DNA of 64,000 nucleotides from Axinella damicornis (GCA_963931865.1 OZ007506.1:11409301-11473300), one strand, 5' to 3'. Positions 52,920 to 63,977 are shown, counted from the stretch's first letter. Numbers and translations: made by a program. The notes: generated from the sequence alone by a model not told the origin.

Positions 52920-53185
52920 TTCTATCTGATGTCATTTTTTTGTCTGGATTCTGTTTTTGGTTCCAGTGCACCAGAATGCTGGCGCACTGTTCTATTAACC
53001 TGTGACGTAATGTAGGATTACCTTCTCAACATGCGAGCTGTCCAACAACATTGATGTTGATCGGGCAATTGATGCCACTTGTTTGAGACTACACCTAAAA
53101 CTGCAGGAGGAAGCTGTTAGCTAGTGGCAATGATGTTTTGAAAATTACGACATAAAGTAAGCATTCCATTCACATGATTCCAGAC
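52920..53185. other. No recognised feature
   Basis: A protein-like stretch near 53055-53115 is too short to call. Confidence 0.25.
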
Positions 53186-53188
53186 AAA

Positions 53189-53259
53189 GTGGATATTGGT
53201 CCGGCAGGAAGTAGGTACCTATACCTAAAGTATGTACTTCCTGCCGGACCAATATCCAC
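53189..53259. repeat. Perfect 25-bp-arm hairpin
   Basis: GTGGATATTGGTCCGGCAGG plus AAGTA pairs exactly with its inverse across a 21-base loop. No target duplication was seen. Confidence 0.85.
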
Positions 53260-53264
53260 GTCAA

Positions 53265-54055
53265 AATTCCAAATTATTTGGTTCAATATCTACCGCCTTG
53301 CATTAATTTTTAACTAATGTCGTGTGGAGATGTATGCATGGGGATGCCGATCTATATAGTCTAGCATAGCACATTGTGCTATGCTAGATCAGCATGCTGG
53401 CTGCTAGATCACTGATTATCATCAGTGATTTGGAATGCTATTATTAGCATGTTAGTGAAATGAGAGCTTGAAAGTAGGCCTTGAACCGATGACTCATTGC
53501 CAAGCAAGTTTGCGAGACTACATATATATCCGTCACACTTTAATTGCGAGGGGCAAGGGGCGGTTGCATCGCTGCGGTTTCTCTGGTCCTGATAGCCACG
53601 TGCATGTACTGCGCGTGCGAAATGCAGAGTTGAGAAAGAAGCGATCTTTACAGGGAAAAGGGACACTGCCTCAGAAGAGAGAGTCTGACAGATTGACGAA
53701 GAAAGCGATGTATATAAGGAGAGTTTAGAGGAGACAGTCTAGGCCATGGTACGTAGATATAGAGTGTTGACAGTGTCGAAGGATGTAGAACCTCGCTAAC
53801 GTCTTCGTATTCTTCCTGGCAACGCCTATCCATCTTCAACTTTCGCACAACTTCGAATTCGCACGATGAACTGACCTGCCCCCCCTTCCACAGGAAACCA
53901 CGCCTACTATTACAGATCGTGAGCGTGCACGAGGACAGACACTGCGCATGCTTATTCCTAGTACAAGTGTGATTTCATGGTGTTAATGATAACTGTTCTG
54001 AGACAATGACATCAGCATGACATGCACCCGCAGCCCTACCCTCCCACCTGCACTA
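53265..54055. other. Mostly unassigned
   Basis: A small hairpin at 53355-53395 (CTAGCATAGCACAttGTGCTATGCTAG) and CTAGATCAC repeats. No supported gene. Confidence 0.4.
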
Positions 54056-54059
54056 TCTC

Positions 54060-54418
54060 CCCAAGCTTCTCCACCCCTCAGGCTTGCCCCACCCCCCAGG
54101 CTTGCCCCACCCCCAGGCTTGCCCCACCCCCCAGGCTTGCCCCACCCCCCAGGCTTGCGCCACCCCCCAAGGCTTGCCCCACCCCCCCAAGGCTTGCCCC
54201 ACCTCCCCAGGCTTGCCCCACCCCCCCCCCCCCCAGGCTTGCCCCACCCCCCCAGGCTTGCCCCACCCCCCCCAGGCTTGCCCCACCCCCCCCAGGCTTG
54301 CCCCACCCCCCAGGCTTGCCCCACCCCCCAGGCTTGCCCCACCCCCAGGCTTGCCCCACCCCCCAGGCTTGCCCACCCCCAGGCTTGCCCCACCCCCCAG
54401 GCTTGCCCACCCCCCAAG
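54060..54418 (+). repeat. CAGGCTTGCCCCACCCC minisatellite
   Basis: About twenty units of 17-23 bp that differ mainly in the length of the C run. Gly- or Pro-rich ORFs in all frames are artefacts. Confidence 0.95.
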
Positions 54419-54519
54419 CGAAAGATAGAGCAAGGGTAAGGTTAGGGTGAGGGCTCACCTCACTTTAACCTCACCCGAGCAGTACCTAGCCCGAATGACT
54501 TCGGCACTGCGGGACCCTC

Positions 54520-54660
54520 CTTATATACTCGCAGAAGCCGGCCGGCAACGCGCGCGCCGGTAGGCCCTATGCTCTTATTTGATTGGTTGGTTCACTTTTG
54601 GCGCCAAAATTATTCCAGCTGTTCACGGGTCGACGTAGCCAATGGCGGCTGTCTTTTTCT
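54520..54660 (+). promoter_or_regulatory. Candidate promoter (TATA, CCAAT, E2F-like)
   Basis: In one 125-bp block: TATATA at 54532, GC-rich GCCGGCAACGCGCGCGCCGG, inverted CCAAT (GATTGGTTGG) at 54581, the 14-bp palindrome TTTTGGCGCCAAAA at 54596-54609 (E2F consensus) and GCCAATGGCGGC at 54638 (CCAAT overlapping a YY1-like core). Such spacing is typical of growth-regulated animal promoters. TATA lies upstream of the other motifs, so direction and start site are uncertain. Confidence 0.45.
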
Positions 54661-54802
54661 TCGGGTCTCGAATGGCGTTAATTGGCCTCCTCAAGTAGGC
54701 CCTCGGTGTTCCCTCTGTTGCTGTAAATGCTGTTCCGTAGGCGAGTTGGGTCCCACGCCGCCTGGGAACAAGTTTGAAGGCTAGGGAACGTTTAACGAGG
54801 TT

Positions 54803-55039
54803 TTGTTGCTGTGCCAGTGGATCTCTTTGAAGGTGAGCGGGAGGGTGAGAATGGAGAGGAAGAAAAGCAACCGAGGGAGGCAGATGTCAACTCTCCTGAG
54901 TACGTTTTGTGCTGTACAGAGCTGGCTAGATTATGAATCCAGTGGACATTCATTCAGCATTGTGCACGCAGGCGACCTGTCTACAGACTCAGTGGAGGTA
55001 GTTCACCTAGGATACAGATTGAGAGAGTACATGTTGTGA
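54803..55039 (+). CDS. Small ORF downstream of the promoter-like block
   Basis: 78 codons from the ATG at 54803. It has a basic first half (RMERKKSNRGRQ) and a second half reading WLDYESSGHSFSIVHAGDLS, then TDSVEVVHLGYRLREYML. An overlapping frame encodes an acidic stretch (GEREGENGEEEKQPREADVN), so the true frame is open to doubt. No family recognised. Confidence 0.3.
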   Translation: MLLCQWISLKVSGRVRMERKKSNRGRQMSTLLSTFCAVQSWLDYESSGHSFSIVHAGDLSTDSVEVVHLGYRLREYML

Positions 55040-55049
55040 TGGCCCCTGC

Positions 55050-55870
55050 CTCTGCCAGACCTCAAAGAAAAATAGGGTCACAATGAGGTGCCAATGTATA
55101 TCATACTGGCATCATGGTCATTGCCATTAATTTTTATATATTGGCATTGCGGTACCTTTGAATTTGTATACAGCCTATCATGCAACAAGTCACATCATCC
55201 ACGGTCACATCATGCAGTCATGTCATAATATGCGTGCCTATGCAGTACACTTAGACGTTTTAATATCAGCACGAGTGTCACGCAGTTGCTGTAGCTAGAC
55301 TATGATTGTATAAGCTAAGAATTATTCAGAGGTGCAACCCCTTACCACCTTCGCTGATCTGGATGCTCTTTTTTTTTTCTGGCACCATGCAGGTGTGCAA
55401 ATAGGCCATCATTTGCCCCAAGAAACCGGATTGGTATAGAGCTGGTTGACAAGAACAATGCACCATGGAAGGAAGGCCTTATTTTGCCCGCCCCAAGAAG
55501 CTTGTGCAGCAGAACCAGATAGCTACAGGTGAGGACAAAGATTGAACTAGGGGCACGATTGTGCCATCTTTTGTAAATGCACACTCCTGCAATGTTCCAT
55601 GTAATGTGAAGAAGCTAATCAAGCATTGCAGCACACAATGATTCCGACTAATGTGTGGCAATTTTCATTGTATACCAACGCTTTTGTACAAATAATTTAT
55701 TGTGCTGCTTGGTGGTGAATGGTTTGTCTTCCCATTGGCTGCCATGTACTATTGCTGACATGTGATTGTGATATCGTATACATTGTGCCTTAACACGATC
55801 TTACTATAATCGTTGCCTAGGTTACATGCTTCTATCACTGTTACATGTACAGGCTATTTTCAACGTTAAC
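55050..55870. other. No recognised feature
   Basis: No exon or repeat boundary supported. Confidence 0.3.
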
Positions 55871-55874
55871 TATA

Positions 55875-56402
55875 ACAAGTAGCTGAGCTCGCTTCGCTCG
55901 CTCAGCTACTTCCCCCTTGTTCGCCTACCGTGCGTAATCCGGCGCCGGACAGTTCTCTGAAGAGCTGCTTCTCCCCGATTGCGTCCGCTTCAGCTGCTGC
56001 TCGCCGCCTTCAGCTGCTGCTCCTGGGCCCGATTGCGGCATCCGCTTCCACTGCTGCTCGCGCTCCCCGTTTGCCTCCGCCTCGCGTCCAGCTGCTGCTC
56101 CCCGATTGCGCCCGCTTCAGCTGCTGCTCGCGGCCCGATCGCGTCCGCTTCGCCAATTCGACTGCTGCTCCCCGATTGCGTCCGCTTTGAACTGCTGGTC
56201 GCCCGATTGCGTCCGCTTCGACTGCTGCTCCCCGATTGCATACCCGGGCCCAATGTTCTCGAACATTCTTCGCGGAGTTCGAGGTTCAGTAAATAAATTA
56301 AAGTACGATGGTCGCGCGTCACTATAGTCTAGTCCCGCCCCACGAACATCCCACTTCCGTCATGCACAGACACACACACACGTTAAAATCTTAATGTATT
56401 GA
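55875..56402 (-). repeat. Repeat family C, full-structure copy
   Basis: In reverse orientation: 5' end TCAATACATTAAGATTTTAA (at 56402, preceded by A on the minus strand), GACTATAGTGACGCGCGACC, GAGAACATTGGGCCCGGG, a minisatellite with units like GCAATCGGGGAGCAGCAG, and the terminal hairpin AAGTAGCTGAGC / GCTCAGCTACTT at 55875-55910. Confidence 0.85.
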
Positions 56403-56681
56403 TACTAGCTGATGTTATCAATTTACACAGGTGGGGATGAGGGGTCAAGAGTTTCATCATCGGGCAAGCACTACAAGGAAATTCATATCAGAACCTAGTT
56501 TAGTTACCACTGTAGTAACTCACTATTGTACTCCCTCCATTTTTGATCTCTCATCACATTTCATAATTATTGTTGTTTGAATCTATGCCTACGTACAACA
56601 ATCATCTTTGTATTCAGGGTATTGTAAAATCAATCATAAGGCACATTATATATTTTTGGGAGCAGAAAATGCCATGCATTA

Positions 56682-56792
56682 TCAATGTTGCCATGCATGT
56701 TTCTTCCATGGTATGCTTCTGTGGGCAGGAGGTCAAGATCCTCCGGATCCGTAGTTTGGTTTCCTGTTGTGGAATGACGTCATCAATAAATC
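56682..56792 (-). CDS. Propionyl-CoA carboxylase beta, last exon
   Basis: After acceptor TATATTCGTAG the frame, continuing in phase 1, reads GFIDDVIPQQETKLRIRRIL, then TSCPQKH. A frame change then gives PWKKHAWQH and a stop. The family C-terminus is GFVDDII.P..TR.RI..DL..L..K....PW.KHANIPL. A 4-base insertion in the HAN codons and the frame change spoil the last residues. The enzyme is the mitochondrial carboxyltransferase half of the biotin enzyme that makes methylmalonyl-CoA. Confidence 0.75.
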
Positions 56793-57212
56793 CTACGAAT
56801 ATAATGTATAGAGATTGTCGATACGGAAGTAACCATGTTAGAAGCTCAGCTATACAACAGCACAAATGCAAAGTGCACAAATCATGCACACACACACACA
56901 CACCACCAACTAGCTACTGCATTATACAACTGCTTTAGAATTACAAGCAGTCTCTGTGTACGTTTTTGTTGGAAGTACAAACGGTACATGAGAGCTCGAA
57001 GGAGACTAAGCTATCAATGACGACACTGGTGGGGTGGAGCCATGTGACTGCTTGATCGTGCATGCGCGCAAGTCACTCGAGCACCTTGCATGTCAGTGGC
57101 CTTGTCGTACTCATACCCGGTCTGTTATTTCGTCGAAAAGGACCTCCAACTCATAGGTTATTTTGTTGACAACTGAAGCGCTAGTGTAGTTACTGTTGCT
57201 ATACTCTAAATT

Positions 57213-57346
57213 GGTTAGAATCTGAGACCAATGAGATCTATGCGATAGAGAAACCCTTGGGCCCTTAGTAGCACCCTCAATGTGCTCGGGATGCTACAGC
57301 CCAAGGCCCTAATCGCGTAGATCCCTTGGTCTCAGTGTCTAACCTA
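57213..57346. repeat. Foldback of about 130 bp
   Basis: GGTTAGAATCTGAGACCAAT, then GATCTATGCGAT, pairs with ATCGCGTAGATC, then TTGGTCTCAGTGTCTAACC. The inner pair is TTGGGCCCTTAGTAGCA / TGCTACAGCCCAA. Probably a MITE in the carboxylase gene's intron. Confidence 0.65.
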
Positions 57347-57477
57347 TATGTGTATACAGGCCTGGGGAATGAGGCTATAAGCACTGTAAGCCGGACTCAA
57401 GAAGCTGAAAAGCGGTCACAGTGCTACAACATTGCACATTCAACAGTTAATTTGCATGCAGACTGGCACAACCTTAC

Positions 57478-57541
57478 CCCTAGCAGCTGCCTGGAATGGG
57501 GTGCACAATGTGCTTTCATTGTCTTTCTCCACAACAAATTT
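57478..57541 (-). CDS. Propionyl-CoA carboxylase beta, inner exon
   Basis: Between acceptor TTATTATACTCTCCAG and donor GTAAGG the frame reads KFVVEKDNESTLCTPFQAAA, then R plus one base. The end (TPFQAAARG) corresponds to NPFPAAVRG just before GFVDDII. The phase (one base over) fits the exon at 56682-56792 exactly. The segment with GAVEIIF that should precede it was not found. Confidence 0.65.
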
Positions 57542-58028
57542 CTGGAGAGTATAATAACAACGAGCTCAAGTGTGTTTACAGTGTGTGAACATGTCGTACA
57601 AAGTAGACAGTTGTAAGTGGTGCTGAACAATGAAAGTAATTATGGTATTGCATACAAGAGGATGCAGTTAAGTCAATGCGTGATGCATGAGCATCAAGTG
57701 ACCAATCACATGTGCCTGAAGCCTATTTTCGGGTCTGGTAAAAACTGGAAGTATCAGGTGCCTGCAATAATTTTTGATGTTGCAATTGTAGTGTAGTGGC
57801 AAACATGTGGTAAGAGTTTTACGGAATGCTAATATAATACCACGCTCTCTGATATCTCTCTTACCTCACGGCATGATCGATGTACAGTACCCTAAAATGG
57901 GAAATAACGCCAGTTACAGCATCCAATGCTTCTGTTATGCTCAGCTTGTAGAATCGGACAATGGTGCTACTCTTTACAAAAGTAAGCTATACCAGTACAC
58001 GAATCTTCATACTGCAGTGTTCACTGAC

Positions 58029-58118
58029 CTTTGCACCTATCACAGCAATTTCAGCAGTGGGCCAGGCATAGTTGATGTCATCACGAGATGTGATCATGTC
58101 ATAAGCACCACCATACAC
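58029..58118 (-). CDS. Propionyl-CoA carboxylase beta, YGGAYD exon
   Basis: This 90-bp phase-0 exon lies between acceptor TTCAATGTTTCTGTAG and donor GTCAGT. It reads [15 protein letters not shown], then [15 protein letters not shown]. The match is KAYGGAYDVMSSK...[15 protein letters not shown] in the C-terminal carboxyltransferase lobe, which helps bind acyl-CoA. The YAWP motif separates it from the methylcrotonyl-CoA enzyme. It has no stop or frameshift. Confidence 0.9.
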
Positions 58119-58213
58119 CTACAGAAACATTGAAGGTTAAAAATAACATCAGTTTACTGCCTTTGCTATATCAGGTACACGGGGTCATACACATCAAAAT
58201 TGAACATAGACAA

Positions 58214-58249
<36 letters not shown>

Positions 58250-58338
58250 AATTGAATAGTGTGCGGCAGTGCGCCAGTTAGGGGGGTCTGAGAAATCTCT
58301 TCAAGCGGAAGTGAATGCCCCCCCCCCCCCCCCCCCCC
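58214..58338 (+). repeat. (G)35 ... (C)21 inverted homopolymers
   Basis: Thirty-five G (58214-58248) and twenty-one C (58318-58338) flank 69 bp. The pair could fold as one stem. It lies in the intron upstream of the YGGAYD exon. Confidence 0.85.
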
Positions 58339-58670
58339 TAAAAACCCGAAGGGATTCCCAATGAAGTCATAAGCAGTTTGGCATCACATTAATTTGTTGT
58401 GTACGTGGAGGTGTGTGTGTGTGCGCACATCAGGAGTGCATAAGTAGCATGTCCCCGCACCCCTAAGGAAGTCCATATACAATTGTCATTCGAGTGGAAT
58501 TCATGAATACCCTCAATCAAGGTCATCGCTGAAATTAAACCCTGTTTCTCTGTACATGTACAGATGCCAAGACCTAGCTACCGAAATCATTCATAGGGAG
58601 GTATTATACTGTTAGGAAGTTTCGGGGGAGGGGGGAGGTTGACACGGATGGCACGTCCTACATACAGTAC

Positions 58671-58740
58671 CTTGCAGGAATTCAGAGTCAGGCTGTTCGA
58701 CATCAAAATCAAGTTGGCCCAACCTCATGGATAGGTGGAC
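58671..58740 (-). CDS. Candidate exon, unknown product
   Basis: After acceptor GATAGCCTTGACAACAG the frame reads VHLSMRLGQLDFDVEQPDSE, then FLQ, before donor GTACTG. It is 23 codons plus one base. It does not match the carboxylase. Its phase does not fit the exon at 58839-59058, so one of the two is misread or they are not consecutive. Confidence 0.3.
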
Positions 58741-58838
58741 CTGTTGTCAAGGCTATCCTGACCGAGTCACCATGGGAGCACAGTCCGCAATCTGGCTAAA
58801 ATTGATAACTTACCACACCCACACACACACCCACACAC

Positions 58839-59058
58839 CTGTGCAGAAAGGCTGATGGTCAGCAGGTTGAACACGTTGGAATCCAGCTACTGCAGCACCT
58901 CCTGAGCTACTGCCAGTAACAACTGCAAAAGGGTCTTTGAATCTGCTAGAATGAGATGGTGTATGCAGAGACACACTTTTCATTAACAATTGCTTCACTA
59001 GCTCTGGAGAACTTGTGGCAGACAGGTCAAGACCAACAATCGGCTGTATCAAGGGATT
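58839..59058 (-). CDS. Candidate exon, unknown product
   Basis: Acceptor CTGCATTTATTCATAG, then 73 codons plus one base, then donor GTGTGT. It reads NPLIQPIVGLDLSATSSPEL, then VKQLLMKSVSLHTPSH and KDPFAVVTGSSSGGAAVAG. It is open throughout with good splice signals. The family is not recognised, and it is not part of the carboxylase I know. Confidence 0.4.
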
Positions 59059-59059
59059 C

Positions 59060-59705
59060 TATGAATAAATGCAGAGTGTAGAATTAACTTCAGAGCCATG
59101 ACCATACCGGTTTCTGTGTGTGCGTGCATCTGTGCATGTGCGTGTATCATACGTATTGGTATTGGCAGATATCTGTTGGTATAATACTATTGGGAATATC
59201 CGTAAAAGCCCATATCGGTGCATCACTACATTTGACAACTCCCACTGCCATCCTTACTTTCTCCCCCATTTGCTTATCTCTATGCACACACACACACACA
59301 CATGGACGCACACACACACAGACTGTAGATTCTCGTGTTTGTCTGAAATCTTTTGGCCACATGCACTGCAAACAGCAAACTTTGGATCCTTTCCGAATGA
59401 ATAGACCTCCCAAATTAGCTCACCCTACTCATCATCCTATACTTCACAATAATCATTGCACTGACAATGCTAGCACGTGGCTATGCAATACGTGTAATCT
59501 TAACTTTATCGGCCAAGTTATCAGTAGAATTTACCAATACCAATACTCCCCAGGAAGGTGATTATATCGGCCCAATGGTACATTTGCATAAGTCTAAATA
59601 CAGCCCACCCAAACATTTCTGAGGGGGTTAAATATGATTTTTCGGGGTTGCATCTACGTAGGTTGGGGCCCAGGTAACCTATCCCCCCAACCATACATAA
59701 ATAAG
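59060..59705. other. No recognised gene; (CA)n
   Basis: A CACACACA tract at 59285-59320. No supported exon. Confidence 0.4.
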
Positions 59706-59708
59706 CTC

Positions 59709-59855
59709 TTAACTCTTTACCAACCAATGACTGCAAAAGCCGTCATGAGCTCCCATAAGCCATAAGAATTTATATGGGGAATTTATTACTAGGCGTATAC
59801 TTTAATACAGGATTTTGCTTCCTTAAGCTGTTTCTTATGGTTGGTAAAGAGTTAA
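59709..59855. mobile_element. 139-bp piggyBac-type MITE
   Basis: TTAA at 59709-59712 and 59852-59855. The ends CTCTTTACCAACCA and its complement are perfect over 14 bp. Too short to encode anything. Confidence 0.85.
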
Positions 59856-59859
59856 CTAC

Positions 59860-62685
59860 CAGGATTGTGTGAATGCTGTCCCTGCCACTCCGGAACTGCT
59901 CTAACACCACTGCTCTCTCAGGACAACAGAATCTTAAAATCTGCTCCATTACATGTGCATCAAGTTTCAGATCTTAACTCCTGGAAGTGCCGTATTTTGC
60001 GTATTCAGTTGACATGTGGAGCCATAACTCTGTTGGTATGTCATGTGACTTTTTTTTCTGATTGGTCACGAAAGCTTAGGTAAATTTCTATCAACTTGTT
60101 TTGAACATGAACCAATTTTCTCAAAGAAACCAAAATGTACTCTCTTTGCTGGGAGCACTGTACAAGTTGCATGAGCTGATCATGATACCTATTGCAGGTT
60201 ATTTTGCACTGAATGTTCCCCCCCCCCCCCCCCCCAACACACATTATAAAACATAATAGCAGGCCTGCACCTGGACTGGGTCCTTCACCACATGCTGAAC
60301 CTATAATGATCGTTTCTTGGGATGACAGCTCGTGCACCCTGGGGAGAGGGGCGGAGGAGAAGAGTGACAGTATAACATAACTGACGGGAAAAGGACTTGT
60401 GGTTTCTGTGTATACGTACATTCAATTGGAGACAAACCCCCTTGACAAGTTACAACATTAAAGCTACAACAAATAGCTCTCCCACTGTGAAAGTAACATC
60501 ATCGAACGCAGCACCGTCTTCGCTGTAAACAGCTTCAGTTACAGCAGCCTCCATGGCCTCCGTCCCGCCATTTGCCATTTCTATAGCACGGTACTTCAAA
60601 GTTTCATAACCCAATCCCGGTACCGGTACCGTTTCAATTCACGGCTCCAATCCCGGTGCCGGTACTCTAACCCCGAATTATTGGTTCACGGTACCGGCAC
60701 TCTAGACACAGCGAAAACCAAAACCTATTGTTACCTGCAAAAGAGTGCCCACCCTCAAAAGAGAACCTCATATTATTATCACACTCATGCAAAAGAGCAG
60801 GGTCAATTTCATGTATTGGTAACTGGAATGAGCTCCCACACTTGCACTTGCTAGCCTCATTCCCAGGCCTCCACCAAGATTTTATCTCTCAGCGTGTTGA
60901 CTTGCCTGTGAAGACAAAGATACATGGGACCTCCATGAAGGACTATGTTCACCAAACGGGGGTGGGCACTCTTTCAAGTATTTAACGCATTCAACCCCAA
61001 AAGAGTACTCAGCTTTGTTTACATACATAGCAGCAAGCGCGCATGCGTCAGAGCACTCCCAGCACATCTATATACCGCAAGAGTCACAAGCTTAAGCAGT
61101 ATCACTGCTCACCACGTCGTCTTCACTGCTATCAAGTGCTCATTGAGGTATAAACCGCTCACGGCATGCACTCTTTTGCGTGAGAGCTAGTACGGTGTGT
61201 GTAAACTTGAAACCGGCTTTTCAAAAGATTCATGGTGTCGCTAGCATCCGATACTGAGCAAGTACTCAACTCGTATTCTAGAAGATGCTCACTGTGGGGC
61301 TGTGGCATAGCCAGGATGTAGGGCACGACAAGAACGGGTGCAAAGTGTGCACTGCTAGGTGCATGACCCCAGGACCCTCTAAGGTGCTTTCTGAGGGCAT
61401 TTCAGAGGTATATGTAGCTACCTGTTGACAGGGAGTGACAGTGGTTACCACATGCATGTGGTAACCACTGTCACTACCATGCATGGTAACCACTGTTCTC
61501 TTTCAATTGAGAAGACAGCAAGGTCAGTGAGTCTGCTGAGACATATATTATTGTAGAGCGCAAGTACGTATGTTTTAATTCCATTCATTACCAAGGCACA
61601 ATCAAACTTTATGGTGGAAGAGTAAAATTCACTTTACATATCACAAATGGCATACAGAATGGATGATGAAACAGTCATGCATGCAACACCTCTCCCTCTC
61701 CAAAAAGGACAGTGTAAATGGACGCTAGAATACAGTACAAAATCCCACATGAATCCCACATGAGGATCGAGCCTCATAATTACACACACTTCACTCTCTC
61801 CTCCCTCCTCTTACGTACCCTCCAACACACCGTGCACTCACTCTCTCTCTCCATTTCCAAGGTGACCAACCACCACCACAGTATCTGCAAACTCTCTCAT
61901 CTCTTCTGGTGGAAGCGTCGAGGACTGCAGCCATCACCTGCACCAGTGTGTGTGGTGAGGACTGTGCAGGTGTCATAGGTGAGGGAGGAATGTGCAAATG
62001 TGTTGATCAAGTGAAGGGGAGGAGTGGGATAATCAATATCTGAGTGCCTTCAAGATGGCAACATAAATCTCCAAGGCATGACATGACACATATGATGTAC
62101 CCTTGTCCTCACGCCCACAATGGGGAAGACGAACAGGCTCTGGGCATGTGCCTGCACATTATTATCAGTGGCGATTCCATGGGCTCCTGGTATGGTCACT
62201 ATTGACTTGCTCGTTGCACCCGTCAAAGGCTGGGATACTTGGGGGGGGGGGGGGGGGGGGGGGGGGGATTGTTAATCTATTGCTTGGCTGTTTTGTGTAG
62301 TGCAGTCTTGAGTCCAGAGTTCATGTTTTGCACTGACCCGCCAGTTGCTTTGTGGTGAGACAGCAAGGGCCCCCTCCTCTTGTGGCGATGCTACCAACCA
62401 GTGATGCTTGGCCAGGGCTTACTTTGCCTTTGCCACGAATGTGTGAAGTCAAGCCAGTCCAAAGTCAAGTCCACGGTCCAGTCCACAGTCCAGAGTCCAG
62501 GTTTTGCATGTGCTCATCATGTGATCATCATGTGATCATCATGTGGTTGTCTTGTAATAGTCATCATGTGCGCGCTCAGAGGTTTTTTTTGACCAGAGCA
62601 AGTGTTGTCGGCAAGCTGCAATCGAGGATGCCAGACTGTGACAAGGTGAAGAGGGTAGTCTTGCGGGCTAGTAGTGTCACGCCGT
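59860..62685. other. Mostly unassigned
   Basis: Seen here: (C)18 at 60218-60235; GGTACCGGTACCG/GGTGCCGGTAC repeats at 60620-60700; inverted GCAAAAGAGTGCCCACCC / GGGGTGGGCACTCTTTC (60737, 60960); GTGGTAACCACTGTCACT palindrome repeats at 61438-61495; a GTGGCATAGCCAGG repeat end at 61300; (G)27 at 62241-62267. Minus-strand open stretches near 61880-61970 and 62130-62230 look exon-like but are not assignable. Confidence 0.4.
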
Positions 62686-62694
62686 GGACAGTCC

Positions 62695-62790
62695 CCTGAA
62701 AAGCGGTCCCCCCGGACTGTCCACGGCAGAATAATCGGTCCCCCCGGACTGTCCACGGCAGAATAATCGGTCCCCCCGGACCAAATATCG
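62695..62790 (+). repeat. 32-bp tandem repeat
   Basis: CGGTCCCCCCGGACTGTCCA plus CGGCAGAATAAT occurs twice exactly, with a third partial unit. Confidence 0.9.
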
Positions 62791-62933
62791 CAGCCATACT
62801 TGGTCCCCCCTTGCTGTAGATGGTCCCACCACATACATGATCTGTGACGAGTGCTCGGCAGGGTACATACAGGTAAGGTTGTCCAGCTTGGCTGTTCAAG
62901 TTGAGAAGAAATCAGGCCCTCCTTCCCCGTGAG

Positions 62934-63505
62934 TAGTCTCGCAAGCCAGCCTCTTTTTCTACGAGGGGGCGTGCGCGGAGGGGGGAGGGAAAAAGAGTCT
63001 GGTGACTTAAGCCAACATTTCGTTTTCTCTGCTGGAATGTGGGTAGAGCCAATGAGATTGCAGCAGTCACATGATTTTCATAGCGTAATTCAGACAGTGC
63101 GTGTGATTGCCATCGCTGCAAAGCGCAACTAGGCTATCCAAGGTTGTGCCCCAAGCAGGAATTAGCAGTGAAGAACTCCTTAAGCGGACGGGATGTACTC
63201 GTGAGTCTTCTAACCGGCACTGGAAAATCGCCTTGTTACTACGTATAATTATACTGCTGAAGGCTTTTCCCTGGCTCACCTTCCAACGGTTACTACTCTC
63301 CAGAGCCTTGCAAGCCTCCTCCAACTCGCTTCGCAGTCGCACATTTGAAAGTTGTAGGAAATAATTGGATAGCTATCATGTGACTTTTTCATTTGTTACA
63401 GTTGATTGCATTCCACTGGGAAACGAAATGTTGGCTTATGTCACCAGACTCTTTTTCCCTCCCCCCTCCGCGCGCGCCCCCTCGCAGAAAAAGCTTGCGA
63501 GACTA
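62934..63505. mobile_element. 572-bp TAGTCTCG-type MITE, perfect 9-bp duplication
   Basis: CCCCGTGAG is duplicated exactly at 62925-62933 and 63506-63514. The ends TAGTCTCGCAAGCCAGCCTC and TAGTCTCGCAAGCTTTTTCT (right end complemented) continue as about 95-bp arms through GAAAAAGAGTCTGGTGAC-like sequence and CCAACATTTCGTTT. The terminal 8 bases equal those of the 17288 family; the rest is a different subfamily. Non-coding. Confidence 0.9.
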
Positions 63506-63519
63506 CCCCGTGAGTGATA

Positions 63520-63937
63520 CTCCAAGTGATCCACATTGGGCGGTCATTTGGGTCTGACAACAAGATTAAGTGACAAATACCAACCTCCGACAAAGATCAG
63601 TATATTTCTGTACTTATAGAGGCTACACAGACTACGAAGGAATGGTTTTGCAGCATTAAAATATGTTTTGTGTATTATCTTATTATCTTCGTTGCATACT
63701 CTAAGCTAAACCATGTGGGAACGAGTACGAGTAGCTATCATGCATGCGTGTCTTATAAATACGTTCAGGAGTGTTATGCGGGCTCCTGATACTATAACTT
63801 GGTCCTCCTGATGGGCGATGCAGACTCTCCATTCGCGTCTGTTTAGGCCACTCCAAATTAATTACTTGTTTCTCAATTAATTACTTGTTCAAGTTTCTAG
63901 ACATTACTTCTCTGCGCTAGCTTGTTAGACTAATTGT

Positions 63938-63940
<3 letters not shown>
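63520..63940. other. No recognised feature
   Basis: A short direct repeat (TTAATTACTTGTTTC / TTAATTACTTGTTCA) near 63857. Nothing else supported. Confidence 0.3.
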
Positions 63941-63968
<28 letters not shown>

Positions 63969-63977
63969 GGGGGGGGG
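63936..63977 (+). repeat. (GT)n followed by (G)25
   Basis: GTGTGTGTGTGTGTGT runs into 25 G residues at 63953-63977. Confidence 0.85.

Noticed and set aside
54017..54458. Six overlapping ORFs of 114-144 codons, Gly- or Pro-rich
   Set aside because: They translate the C-rich 17-23-bp minisatellite in different frames; no codon bias or motif.
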